From Xaviernesmea oryzae (lineage in GTDB: Bacteria > Pseudomonadota > Alphaproteobacteria > Rhizobiales > Rhizobiaceae), in NCBI RefSeq assembly GCF_900109605.1, contig NZ_FOAM01000028.1, positions 1 to 41,088 of the forward strand: DNA of 41,088 nucleotides. The letters run 5' to 3'. Under the pieces are notes generated by a model that saw only the letters and a program-made list of their open reading frames with translations, was not told the origin of the DNA and made no database searches. Position numbers and translations under genes: made by a program. Positions 8,597-16,945 of this stretch are shown in pieces; position 1 is the first letter of the stretch; every line of letters begins with the position of its first letter.

Positions 8597-10116
8597 TGAA
8601 CAGTCTTCCTTCCGATGCCTTCGCCCTGCTCAACGCCCATGGCCGCGCCGACGATTGCCGCCTCGGTGATCGCCGGTCCACTCAGTTCGGCTGCCACAAG
8701 GCCCTCGCGCAGCACCAGCACGCGGTCGCAGAGATGGACGAGTTCGGGCGTATCCGAGCTGGCGAGGATCACCAGCCGCCCCTCCGCCGCAAAGCGACGG
8801 AGCATCAGGTAGATTTCGCGCTTGGTCTCGATATCGACGCCGCGCGTGGGATCGTTGAGCAGCAGGACGCCTGGGTCGAGCGGCAGCCATTTGGCAAGCG
8901 CGACCTTCTGCTGGTTGCCGCCCGACAGGGCCTGCACGGGTCTGGCCACATCGCCCTTGATCATCAGCTGCCGCGCGAGATCGGCGACCAGCCCCGCCTC
9001 GGCGCGCCGGTCGCGCAGGCCGCCGCGCGCCAGCCGTCCCAGCGAGGGAAGCAGGATATTGGACGCGATCGAATGTGGCAGGACCAGCCCTTCATGCTTG
9101 CGGTCAGCCGGCACATAGACCATGCCCGCCGCATTGGCCGCAGCAACATCGACAGGCAGGCCGGACCGTCCATCGATCTCTGCCCGATCGGCCTTGGCGG
9201 GGATCGCCCCATAAAGGCCAAGCAAAAGATCCTCCTGCCCCTGCCCGACCAGTCCACCAATGCCGACGATTTCGCCGGCCCGGCCGGCAAGCCGCGCGTC
9301 GCGAACGAGCCCGGCGGAAAAGCCCTCGACGTCGATCCTCACCTTGCCGACGCGTTGCTGCGGCTTTGGCGGGAAGAGCTCGCCCGTTTCGCGGCCGACC
9401 ATGAGGCGCACCAGCCCCTCCCCGTCGACACCGGCGAGCGAACGGTCGGCCGTGACGCCGCCATCCTTGAGAACCGTGACGTGGGAACAGAGCGCCTGAA
9501 CCTCGTTCAGGCGGTGGGAAATATAGAGGATTGCGACACCGCGATCGCGCAGCGTGGCGATCAACCGGCCGAGCACGCCGGCCTCATGGGCCGATAGCGA
9601 CGACGTCGGCTCGTCGAGGATGAGCACCCGCGGCTTGCGAAACAAGGCCTTGGCGATTTCGACCATCTGCCGGCGCCCGAGAGCAAGATCGGCGACCGGC
9701 ATATCGAGCGGTTCGGTCAGGCCGACGAGATCGCAGACCTCGCGCACGCCGCGCGCAAGCGCTGCATAGTCGATCAAGCCGAAACGCCGGGGATAGGCGC
9801 CGAGCCCGATATTCTCGGCGATCGACAGATCCCCCGCCAGGCTCAGCTCCTGCTGAACCACGGCAATGCCGGCCGCGCGCGCCGATGCCGGCGACAGCCG
9901 CGATATCGGCTGGCCATCGATGGCGATCGCCCCTTTATCCGGCGCAAGGGCGCCGGACAGGAGATTGATGAGCGTGGATTTGCCGGCGCCGTTTTCACCG
10001 AGCAGGGCGTGAACCCTGCCCGGACGGAGCGCGATATCGACGCCCTTGAGAACCGGATTTCCAAAGAAGCCCTTGAAAACCCGGCGGGCTTCCAGAAGCG
10101 GCCCTGCATCGGTCAT
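8593..10116 (-). CDS. CUT2-type ABC transporter ATPase, two fused domains (system 1)
   Basis: A 507-residue cytoplasmic ATPase with two ABC domains in tandem, as in RbsA/MglA. Domain 1 has an intact Walker A (GENGAGKST, 40-48) and Walker B (VLILDEP, 164-170), but its signature is LALGRRQ rather than LSGGQ. Domain 2 has a good signature (LSGGNQQ, 397-403) but a degenerate Walker A (GLVGQGQED) and Walker B (LLLNDPT, 418-424). One composite site, Walker motifs of domain 1 with the signature of domain 2, is therefore fully equipped, which is usual for this family. It energises the two permeases encoded just downstream. Start MTDAGPLLEARRVFKGF at 10116; it lies 20 bases after the binding-protein gene. 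Confidence 0.94.
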   Translation of the reverse strand: MTDAGPLLEARRVFKGFFGNPVLKGVDIALRPGRVHALLGENGAGKSTLINLLSGALAPDKGAIAIDGQPISRLSPASARAAGIAVVQQELSLAGDLSIAENIGLGAYPRRFGLIDYAALARGVREVCDLVGLTEPLDMPVADLALGRRQMVEIAKALFRKPRVLILDEPTSSLSAHEAGVLGRLIATLRDRGVAILYISHRLNEVQALCSHVTVLKDGGVTADRSLAGVDGEGLVRLMVGRETGELFPPKPQQRVGKVRIDVEGFSAGLVRDARLAGRAGEIVGIGGLVGQGQEDLLLGLYGAIPAKADRAEIDGRSGLPVDVAAANAAGMVYVPADRKHEGLVLPHSIASNILLPSLGRLARGGLRDRRAEAGLVADLARQLMIKGDVARPVQALSGGNQQKVALAKWLPLDPGVLLLNDPTRGVDIETKREIYLMLRRFAAEGRLVILASSDTPELVHLCDRVLVLREGLVAAELSGPAITEAAIVGAAMGVEQGEGIGRKTVQ

Positions 10117-10136
10117 GTCGATCGTTCCTGCCCGGC

Positions 10137-11204
10137 TTACTGGGCCAGCAGCTTGTCGAACAGCGCCTTGTCGTAATCCGAGTAAATATAGCCATCGGCG
10201 GGGAACTTGTCGGCCCGTGCGAGATAGCTATCGATGGAGCTGTCGTCGATCACCGGCAGCGGCACCTTGATGAAGGCGGGGACGGACTTGCCTTCCAGCG
10301 CCTGAACCGCCGTGTAGACCGACAGAGCACCCAGCCAGTTCGGCTGCATGGTCGCCCAGCCCTTCAGACCCTTTTCCTTCCACAGCTCCAGGAACTGCCG
10401 TGCGTTTTCGCCCGTGATCGGCACCTGCTCGCGACCCTGACGGTCGAAGGCAAGAACGGAACCCGCAGAAAGCGCGCCGCCGAGCGACAGGACGCCATCG
10501 ATTTCCTGATTGGCGAAGAGCAGGCTGGTCATCGCTTCCTGAGCCGGCGCGACGTTGTATTCCGTATTGGTCTCGGTGATGATTTCGATGCCCTTATTGG
10601 CATCCAGCACAGGCTGGGCGCCCTTGCGTCGATCATCGGAGACGGAGATGCCGGCCGGGCCGTTCATGACGATGATCTTGCCCTTGCCGCCGAGCTGGTT
10701 CACCAGCCACTTTGCCGCTTCGCCGCCCCATTCGTTGGAATCCGTGTTGATCTTCGCGGTAACCTTGTCCGTGTTGACGAGGCTGTCGAAGTTGACGATC
10801 GCAATTCCCTTGTCGCAGGCATCGGAGATGACGCGGTCGAGCGCGTTGGAGGAGCCGGCGATCACCACGATCGCATCGACATTGGCGTCGATCATCGACT
10901 GAATGTGCTGGATCTGCGTTTGCGCGTTGCCCTGAGCGTCGGTGATCATCAGATCCTTGACCAGACCTGCTTTCTTCAGCTCATCGACCTCGGCGGTGAT
11001 GGTGCCCTCGGTCTGTTTCATCCAGGTCGGCACCGAATAGATGTTGGCCCAGCCGATCGTATAGGGCGCCTTGCGGTCCCCCTTCACGCAGTTCGACGCT
11101 GCGTTGGCCACGCCGGAAAAGGCGGCGAGCACGAGACCGGCCGCGACAGTCGCTTTCAGAAGGCGGCGCAGCGCACCGGACGAAGTTTCGTTGACGTTGA
11201 TCAT
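10137..11204 (-). CDS. Sugar-type substrate-binding protein (system 1)
   Basis: A 355-residue periplasmic protein. Residues 1-35 form a signal peptide with a basic stretch (LRRLLK), a hydrophobic core and a likely cleavage after VANA. The mature part has the periplasmic-binding-protein type 4 fold of ribose-like binders (YTIGWANIYSVPTW; IDANVDAIVVIAGSSNALDR; GGKGKIIVMNGPAGISVSDD). It captures the substrate and hands it to the permeases. It is the first gene of the operon; AAAGGGGAAC precedes its ATG and two LacI-type operators lie 59-106 bases upstream. The binding-protein subgroup is not one I can link to a known ligand; the downstream enzymes suggest a polar sugar acid or lactone carrying an acylated amine. 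Confidence 0.92.
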   Translation of the reverse strand: MINVNETSSGALRRLLKATVAAGLVLAAFSGVANAASNCVKGDRKAPYTIGWANIYSVPTWMKQTEGTITAEVDELKKAGLVKDLMITDAQGNAQTQIQHIQSMIDANVDAIVVIAGSSNALDRVISDACDKGIAIVNFDSLVNTDKVTAKINTDSNEWGGEAAKWLVNQLGGKGKIIVMNGPAGISVSDDRRKGAQPVLDANKGIEIITETNTEYNVAPAQEAMTSLLFANQEIDGVLSLGGALSAGSVLAFDRQGREQVPITGENARQFLELWKEKGLKGWATMQPNWLGALSVYTAVQALEGKSVPAFIKVPLPVIDDSSIDSYLARADKFPADGYIYSDYDKALFDKLLAQ

Positions 11205-11261
11205 GTCGTTCCCCTTTTGACGCGGCTGGCACCCTCACTTGTCCATGATGTCCGCCGCTTG

Positions 11262-11277
11262 ATGACAACGTTACCAT
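11262..11277 (-). promoter_or_regulatory. LacI-type operator, copy 1
   Basis: On the + strand ATGACAACGTTACCAT, an imperfect dyad centred on CG within AACGTT, the hallmark of LacI/GalR-family operators. It lies 58 bases upstream of the binding-protein ATG and overlaps the region where the -10 element would fall if TGTCAA at 11290-11295 (TTGACA on the minus strand) is the -35. An identical copy lies 33 bases away. Confidence 0.75.
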
Positions 11278-11294
11278 TATGAGTCCGCCTGTCA

Positions 11295-11310
11295 ATGACA
11301 ACGTTACCAT
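11295..11310 (-). promoter_or_regulatory. LacI-type operator, copy 2
   Basis: An exact repeat of the 16 bases at 11262-11277, offset by 33 bases (about three helical turns), so two dimers would bind on the same face. TTGACA (minus strand, 11295-11290) lies between the copies and could be the -35 of the importer operon. The divergent LacI-type gene begins 132 bases away at 11442, so the pair probably controls both directions, including autoregulation. Confidence 0.75.
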
Positions 11311-11441
11311 ATTAAGACAAAGCGGGTTTGGGCGTCGATCCATCGGGTTGCGCCGCGCACCGTCCGCAGCGCGCTCTTCACGCGGTTGCGCTTCCGCCTC
11401 TGCGCGGACTAAAAACAGCACGGGCAAGGATAGGGAGACGG

Positions 11442-12542
11442 ATGCAGAGCGCGCAGGACGAAAACGGATCGACCGTCGTCTATGACGACGTGCTGCGGAT
11501 TGCCGACGCCGATCCGCCAAAGCAGGGGCACGGCACAGAGAGGCAAGCGGCGTCGCAACGCGTCTCGATCGGCGATGTCGCGCGGCTGGCCGATGTCGCG
11601 CCGATCACCGTGTCGCGTGCGCTGCGCAATCCGCAAAAGGTCAGCCCGGACAAGCGCGCCCGGATCGAACAGGCGGTGGCGCAAACCGGCTACAGCATCA
11701 ATCCCCATGCCAGCGCCTTGAAAAGCGGACGGTCGAATGTGGTGCTCGCCTTCGCCTCCAACCTGATGAGCGAGCAGTTCGCCTCCGCCCTGAAGACCTG
11801 CGCGGCAGTGCTGGAGGATGCCGGCTATCTCTTTCTCGTCGGCCAGACCTCCTATTCCTACGAGCGCGAGACAGCCGCGCTTCGCTCCCTGCATGCCATG
11901 AAGCCGGCAGCGGTGATGCTTACCGGCGTCATCGAGCTGGAGAGCAATCGCGAGCTGCTGCGCGGCCTCGGCATTCCGATCATGGAGACCTGGGCCCTGC
12001 CGCGCGACCCGATCGACATGCTGGTCGGCTTTTCAAATACCGAGGCCGGCCGGCTGGCGGCGGACATGCTCTTTCGCCGGGGGTATCGCAAGGTTGCCTA
12101 TGTCGGCAGGCGCGGCGGCCGGGGCGCCCTGCGCTTGCAAGGCTTTCGCGAAGGCTGCCAGGCGCTGGGCATTAGGCTCGTCTGCGAGGAGCTGGTGGAC
12201 GATGTCACCGGCGTTTCGGACGGCCGGCGCTGCCTCTCATCTGTCTTGGCCCGCCCGGAAAAGCCTGACGCGCTCTTCTGCAGCAACGACGTTCTGGCGC
12301 TGGGATGCATGATGGAAGCGCGGCGCTTCAATGTTCGGGTGCCGACCGATCTCGGCATTCTCGGCTTTGGCCAGAGCGACATTGCCGCCGAGATCCCGCC
12401 GGGCTTGACCATGATCGGCGTCGACAGCGCCCTCCTCGGCCGCGAAGCCGGCGCCATGCTCATCGCCAGCCTGGCGGGAACACCTCCTACGCAGAAGCTC
12501 AAGAGGCTGGATCTGATCGTCAGCGAGGGCGGCAGCCTCTGA
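11442..12542 (+). CDS. LacI/GalR family transcriptional regulator
   Basis: A 366-residue repressor-type protein. The DNA-binding helix-turn-helix is at residues 41-62 (VSIGDVARLADVAPITVSRA), followed by the hinge helix region (INPHASALKSGRS, about 87-98) and a periplasmic-binding-like ligand domain to the end. The start at 11442 is preferred: AGGGAGACGG lies just upstream, while an in-frame start at 11328 would add 38 residues and sit almost on the operators. Even so the HTH begins about 35 residues later than in typical LacI proteins, an acidic and unusual N-terminal extension. It is divergent from the importer operon and very likely binds the twin operators at 11262-11310, releasing them when the transported compound or a breakdown product is present. 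Confidence 0.92.
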   Translation: MQSAQDENGSTVVYDDVLRIADADPPKQGHGTERQAASQRVSIGDVARLADVAPITVSRALRNPQKVSPDKRARIEQAVAQTGYSINPHASALKSGRSNVVLAFASNLMSEQFASALKTCAAVLEDAGYLFLVGQTSYSYERETAALRSLHAMKPAAVMLTGVIELESNRELLRGLGIPIMETWALPRDPIDMLVGFSNTEAGRLAADMLFRRGYRKVAYVGRRGGRGALRLQGFREGCQALGIRLVCEELVDDVTGVSDGRRCLSSVLARPEKPDALFCSNDVLALGCMMEARRFNVRVPTDLGILGFGQSDIAAEIPPGLTMIGVDSALLGREAGAMLIASLAGTPPTQKLKRLDLIVSEGGSL

Positions 12543-12688
12543 CGCAGGTGCGGCGGCATGGCACAGGGCGTCGCCTTACACGCTTCGCTTTCGCATCGAA
12601 GGTTGCGATCCATGCAAATGCGCCGCCGCGCCCCGGCCGGCTCGCACACGAACCGTACGGCCTCTTGATCTGCTGACGCTTTCCCGAC

Positions 12689-12705
12689 ATGACTACATAT
12701 GTCAT
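12689..12705 (+). promoter_or_regulatory. Putative GntR operator in front of the sugar kinase
   Basis: ATGACTACATATGTCAT, with 5-base inverted arms ATGAC/GTCAT, ends 21 bases before the kinase ATG. Nine bases (TGACTACAT) recur in the same orientation before the binding-protein gene (21460-21468) and the TIM-barrel gene (22731-22739) of the neighbouring operon. The shared site and the GntR gene in that operon suggest common control. Confidence 0.6.
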
Positions 12706-12726
12706 CAAGTTGGGGATGGGCGCGGC

Positions 12727-14223
12727 ATGCTTCTTGGAATCGACATCGGCACATCGATCATCAAGGCCGCACTGTTCGATGAATCTGGCACCGAGCGTGC
12801 CGCCTCGAGCGAGCGGATGCAATTGCTCTCCGCGCCGCTTGGCTGGTCGGAGCTTGACGGCGAGGCGGTGTGGACGGTCACCACGCGGGTAATCCGTGCG
12901 CTGTTTGCCGATGGTCAGGTCTCGCCTGCCGATGTGCGCGGCATTGGTGTTACCGGGGTGATGGTCGGCGCCTGGCTGGTGGATGCCGAGGGCGAGCTTG
13001 TCCGGCCTCCCATCCTTTGGAACGACGCGCGCGCCCAGTCGCTGGTGGATCGTATCCGGGAACGCGAGCCTGATCTCTTTTCCAGGGTCTTTTCCCATTC
13101 GGGCTCCATGATGCAGCTTGGATGCACGCTGCCGGTTCTTGCCTGGCTGAAAGAGAACGAGCCGCAGGCCCTCAAGCGGGCACGCCGCGTCATCTGCGCG
13201 AAGGATTTCATCCGCTTCCGCCTGACTGGAGAATTCGCGACCGATGAGTCGGAGGCGGCGATGGCACCCGGCTCGGCAGCGATGCGGGCTTTCCATGTCG
13301 ATCAGGCGCGCCTGCTTGGCGTGGAGGAAGAGATGCAACTCCTGGCACCCGTTCGGCCGGCTACCGCATTGGCAGGGCACGTCACAGCCGCCGCCGCGCA
13401 GGCGACCGGCCTGCGGACAGGAACGCCGGTGGCCGTGGGAACGGGCGACACCGGCGCCTGTGTTCTCGGCGCGGGGTGCCACCGGCCAGGACAGGCCGTT
13501 TCCGTCCTCGGGACAACCTGCCTGAACGGCGTGCTGTTCGACCGGCCGGTCTTCGAGCCGCGGGATCTGGGCCTGCTCTTCATCCTGCCGGAACAGCGCT
13601 GGATGAAGACCATGGTCAATGTCGCCGGCACCACCGTGCTCGATTGGTGCCTGCAGACATTGTGCCCCGATGTCGCCGCAGGCGCCAATCCCTACGAAAC
13701 CTTGGCAAGGCTGGCGGAGAGCAGCCCCGCCGGCGCCCATGGCGTGGTCTTCGTTCCCTATCTGTCGGCAAGCGGCGTGATTGCTCCGCATATCGAGCCA
13801 CGGGCGCGCGCCGGCTTTCACGGTCTCGCGCCGCATCACACGCGGGCCGATATGGTCCGTGCGATCTATGAGGGCATCGCCTTTGCCATCCGCGACTGTT
13901 ACGAAGCGATCGGCGGAACGGCCGGTGCCATTCGCCTGTCGGGCGGCGGAGCGCGCAGTCCCTTCTGGAGCCAGATGATCGCCGACGTCACGGGCTATGT
14001 CGTGGAAATCCCCTCCGGCACACAATTCGGCGCGAAGGGCGCCGCGCTCTGTGCAGCGGTTGCCATCGGCGACCACGCATCGCTGGAAGAGGCCTGTGCC
14101 GCCACCTTCACCGCCGAGCGTCGGCACGAGCCGATGGTTTCGCAAGCCTATGAGGCGGGCTATCGCCGCTTCAAGACCGGCAGCGCCGCCGCACTCGGCG
14201 TTCTGACCGACATTGCAAGCTGA
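12727..14223 (+). CDS. FGGY-family carbohydrate kinase
   Basis: A 498-residue ATP-dependent sugar kinase with two actin-like domains. The N-terminal domain starts GIDIGTSIIKAALFDESG (phosphate-1 loop) and contains PILWNDARA, which matches the xylulokinase/glycerol-kinase substrate region. The C-terminal domain has VAVGTGDTGACVLGAG, GTTCLNG and RLSGGGARSPFWSQM, the family's adenosine motif. Family members phosphorylate a terminal hydroxyl of ketoses, polyols or related acids (xylulose, ribulose, glycerol, erythritol). It is transcribed alone, convergent with the GntR gene, but has the same operator-like site as the neighbouring importer operon, so it should act on a product of that pathway. 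The precise substrate is not evident. Confidence 0.9.
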   Translation: MLLGIDIGTSIIKAALFDESGTERAASSERMQLLSAPLGWSELDGEAVWTVTTRVIRALFADGQVSPADVRGIGVTGVMVGAWLVDAEGELVRPPILWNDARAQSLVDRIREREPDLFSRVFSHSGSMMQLGCTLPVLAWLKENEPQALKRARRVICAKDFIRFRLTGEFATDESEAAMAPGSAAMRAFHVDQARLLGVEEEMQLLAPVRPATALAGHVTAAAAQATGLRTGTPVAVGTGDTGACVLGAGCHRPGQAVSVLGTTCLNGVLFDRPVFEPRDLGLLFILPEQRWMKTMVNVAGTTVLDWCLQTLCPDVAAGANPYETLARLAESSPAGAHGVVFVPYLSASGVIAPHIEPRARAGFHGLAPHHTRADMVRAIYEGIAFAIRDCYEAIGGTAGAIRLSGGGARSPFWSQMIADVTGYVVEIPSGTQFGAKGAALCAAVAIGDHASLEEACAATFTAERRHEPMVSQAYEAGYRRFKTGSAAALGVLTDIAS

Positions 14224-14318
14224 GAGACCATCTCGGAAGCCTCATCCTGCGCGCCACCCCCTGCGCGGAGAGGCTGCGCCATGCGCCTTACACGGCAAGC
14301 TGGAAGCGGTTCGGCGCT

Positions 14319-15188
14319 CTACAGCGCTGTTTTTCTTTTGGATCGTGCCGCTGAGCGATTGCCGCTCCCTGATCCGACGCTCTTGTCTTCAAAGCTGCCA
14401 AACCCGACGGTGTAGGACCACTCCCTTGCTTCCGGGCTTATCGCCTCCGGAACGGCCTGCAGGAAGCCGACATGGCGGATGGAGATATCGAGCGGTACGG
14501 GCAGCATCGATATATGCGACAGCTCGATCGGTGCCCCGGTCTGGTCGCGCGCGCGGCGAATGGCGATGAAGATGGGGTTGCCCTCGGGAAGGCCGAGAAG
14601 GGACGCAACCTCACCATCGGCCACGGCCGGCACATATTGGTCCTCGGCCTGGACGATGGTGCGGTTGAACTGATGGCGCAGCGTGCCATAGAGCGAACTG
14701 TCGAGGTGGGAGAGCTCCAGCCCCTCCAGGAGCGTCAGATTCAGGCAGGTATCCACCACGGCGAGCGCGCGGCCATTGGCGGACACCAGGCGGCGATGAC
14801 GATAGACCTGCGCATCTCGGCCAAGTTCGAAGAAGAGCGCATTTTCGCCGTCCGCCATCTCAGGACCGCTCGAGAGCACGCGAAACTCCGGCCGTAGTCC
14901 CTGCCCGGCGATGCCCTCGGTAATGCTGGTGATGGCCCGATAGCGCTTTTCGACGCCCTTGGAATTGATGAAGGTGCCCATCCCATGCTGGCGCACCAAC
15001 AGACCCTCTTGAACGAGAAGCTCCAAGGCCTGCTGGATCGTGCGGCGGCTGACCTTCCACTCGCGCGAAAGCGGCAGTTCGCCGTCGATCTTCTCTTCAT
15101 AATAGCCTGACAGAATCCTGGCGCGCAGCGTCTCGGCAATCTGAATATAGACCGGCCGGTGATCCCGAACCGCAGAGGAAATATTCAA
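14319..15188 (-). CDS. GntR family (HutC/UTRA type) regulator
   Basis: A 289-residue regulator. Residues about 12-78 are a GntR winged helix (PVYIQIAETLRARILSGYYE; RTIQQALELLVQEGLLVRQH; GMGTFINSKG), and about 95-255 form a UTRA effector domain (YRHRRLVSANGRALAVVDTC; PLDISIRHVGF). A basic, Ser-rich tail follows. The start is a TTG at 15186-15188 that overlaps the stop of the creatininase gene (TTGA); no ATG is available before the winged helix, so translational coupling is likely. It is the last gene of the system-2 operon. It probably represses that operon and the kinase at 12727 through the three related sites at 12689, 21451 and 22722. Confidence 0.9.
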   Translation of the reverse strand: MNISSAVRDHRPVYIQIAETLRARILSGYYEEKIDGELPLSREWKVSRRTIQQALELLVQEGLLVRQHGMGTFINSKGVEKRYRAITSITEGIAGQGLRPEFRVLSSGPEMADGENALFFELGRDAQVYRHRRLVSANGRALAVVDTCLNLTLLEGLELSHLDSSLYGTLRHQFNRTIVQAEDQYVPAVADGEVASLLGLPEGNPIFIAIRRARDQTGAPIELSHISMLPVPLDISIRHVGFLQAVPEAISPEAREWSYTVGFGSFEDKSVGSGSGNRSAARSKRKTAL

Positions 15189-15973
15189 GCTGACCTCGGC
15201 ATTCCCTGTTTTTCGCTCTGCCGAGCATAAAGGAGCGCCACCTGCATGGCCATATTGGCGAGCACGGCCTCAAGGATTATTCGCCCCTTTTGTGCCGTCG
15301 CCGCCCGCGCATCCCCCAGCACCGGACTTTGCGAAAATTCGGTCCAGCGATAGGGCACGTAGGAAAAATCAGGCGGAAACTGGGGGTAATTGGCGATCGC
15401 CTTGCTCATATCGACATGCTCGGGCGCCAGATGCAGCATGTAGGAGGTCTCGATTTCGCAGGCATGCATATAGGCGGCATGCGCCTCCGGCTTCTCGCGC
15501 TGTGTGACGATCAAGGCCTCGGCGCCGGGATAGAAGAAGTTGGCGATGACGATCCCCTCCTCCTTGGCCATGCGCTGCGCATCGCGGATCGCCACCGCAT
15601 TGCCGAGATGCGCGTTGACCACCACCAGGGTCGAAAGGCCCTTGGCCTTCGCCGACATGGCGATTTCCACGATGGTCCGCGTCACCGTCTCGTTGGACAC
15701 GCCGAAGGAGCCCGGCGCATCGCCGAGCGACCAGACCTGTCCAAAGGGAAGAACCGGCAGCCGCAACAGCGGCGTGCGCCCGTCCACGACCCTTGCCAGC
15801 TCCTCGGCAAGACGTGCCGCCAGCAGGTTGTCGGTGCCCGCCGGCAGATGGTCCCCGTGGCTTTCCACGGCGCCGATCGGCAGGATGAGAACAGGACGCG
15901 CGGCCAGCGCCTCGACCATCTCGCTGTCGTTCAGGCCGGTAATGTCGGTCTTGTCCTTCACCATCCCGCTCAT
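15185..15973 (-). CDS. Creatininase-family hydrolase
   Basis: A 262-residue metal-dependent amidohydrolase-like enzyme (PF02633 type). Metal ligands are visible at Glu37, His39 and Asp48 (LPIGAVESHGDHLPAGTD), at His122 in NAHLGN (usually NGHGGN), and at the HACEIETS motif (170-177), normally HAGEIETS. Characterised relatives open creatinine, formamides or, in inositol catabolism (IolN), hydrolyse a diketo-cyclitol ring. The two changed motif positions suggest a substrate other than creatinine. It is joined by a 4-base ATGA overlap to the phosphotriesterase-like gene and by a TTGA overlap to the GntR gene. In this operon it is best viewed as a ring-opening hydrolase of the imported sugar or cyclitol; that is inference. 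Confidence 0.85.
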   Translation of the reverse strand: MSGMVKDKTDITGLNDSEMVEALAARPVLILPIGAVESHGDHLPAGTDNLLAARLAEELARVVDGRTPLLRLPVLPFGQVWSLGDAPGSFGVSNETVTRTIVEIAMSAKAKGLSTLVVVNAHLGNAVAIRDAQRMAKEEGIVIANFFYPGAEALIVTQREKPEAHAAYMHACEIETSYMLHLAPEHVDMSKAIANYPQFPPDFSYVPYRWTEFSQSPVLGDARAATAQKGRIILEAVLANMAMQVALLYARQSEKQGMPRSA

Positions 15974-16944
15974 GGCTTGAACACGAAGGCGCGGCGGGGA
16001 TTGTCGATGAAGAAGGCCTGGAACAGCGCCTGTCCATCATAACCGGCCTCGTTGGCCTGTTCGATGAAGCGCGGCACCCAGCTTTCGAGAATATAGCCGA
16101 GGCCGAGGCCGCCCTCGCCATAATGACGATACATGGTGCGCCGGGCGATATCGCCGCCGACGAGGATCTGGTCCTTGTGGCCGTGCTTGAGAAGACTGAG
16201 GATGCAATCGATCAGCACGCTCTCGGGATGGTATTTGATGCGGCTGATGCCATCGAAGCAGAGGAAGGCGCCGGTCTCGGCGGCCTTGCGGTGAACCCAG
16301 GGGTCCGGGTTGCGGTCGACATGGGCAATGGTCAGCCGCGTGGCATCGACGCCTTCGGCCTTGACGATGGCGAGCTGTTCGAGGATCAGCGTGCCGTATT
16401 CGGTATGGGAGTGGAGCGGCGAGCCGGTTTCCTTATGGGCGTCGAGCACCGCGCGCATCACCTTGTCCTCGGCGTCCGAAATGGTGTTGTAGCCGGTTCC
16501 GAACTTCGCCACGCCGCCTCTAAGGTCTGTCCCGTCCATGCCGACGGTGAGCTCGTGCACCACGTGGTCGCGGATCTCCGCCCGGCTGTGGCTGTCGATC
16601 CAGGCTTGAAAAGTGCCGCCGGTGCCGGCCATCTGGCCAGGCCACATGATGGCCTTGTTGAAGCCTGCCGTGGCGATGATGCGGATGCCCGTGCGCTCGG
16701 AAATCGCCCGCAAAGCGCTCGGATCGCGACCGTAGTCGATGGCGGTGGCGTCATAGACGGCCTGACCGCCAGCCGCCGTGAAGAGTTCGACGTCCTTGAT
16801 CGAGCTTTCGAGGTCGTCGATCATGAAGTCGTCGATCTTCTTTTCCTTCCACAGGGGCGGGATGCAGAAGAGGTGATCATGCGCATAGGTGACGCCAAGA
16901 TCCTCAGGGGCGATATCGCCGGTCAGCGTTCGAATGAATGCCAC
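15970..16944 (-). CDS. Phosphotriesterase-like metal hydrolase (probable lactonase)
   Basis: A 324-residue TIM-barrel enzyme of the phosphotriesterase family. The binuclear metal site is complete: His22 and His24 in YAHDHLF, a bridging Lys147 in GGVAKFGTG, His180 in LHSHTEYG, His208 in IAHVDRN and Asp265 in VGGDIARR. Bacterial family members in sugar operons are mostly lactonases. The start codon is GTG at 16942-16944, one base after the stop of the upstream permease; no closer ATG precedes the metal motif. Position between importer and creatininase-like gene implies the two hydrolases act in sequence on the imported compound. Confidence 0.87.
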   Translation of the reverse strand: MAFIRTLTGDIAPEDLGVTYAHDHLFCIPPLWKEKKIDDFMIDDLESSIKDVELFTAAGGQAVYDATAIDYGRDPSALRAISERTGIRIIATAGFNKAIMWPGQMAGTGGTFQAWIDSHSRAEIRDHVVHELTVGMDGTDLRGGVAKFGTGYNTISDAEDKVMRAVLDAHKETGSPLHSHTEYGTLILEQLAIVKAEGVDATRLTIAHVDRNPDPWVHRKAAETGAFLCFDGISRIKYHPESVLIDCILSLLKHGHKDQILVGGDIARRTMYRHYGEGGLGLGYILESWVPRFIEQANEAGYDGQALFQAFFIDNPRRAFVFKP

Positions 16945-16945
16945 G

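Noticed and set aside
14224-14318. Shared terminator between the convergent kinase and GntR genes
   Set aside because: The 95 bases contain no clear stem followed by a T-run on either strand.
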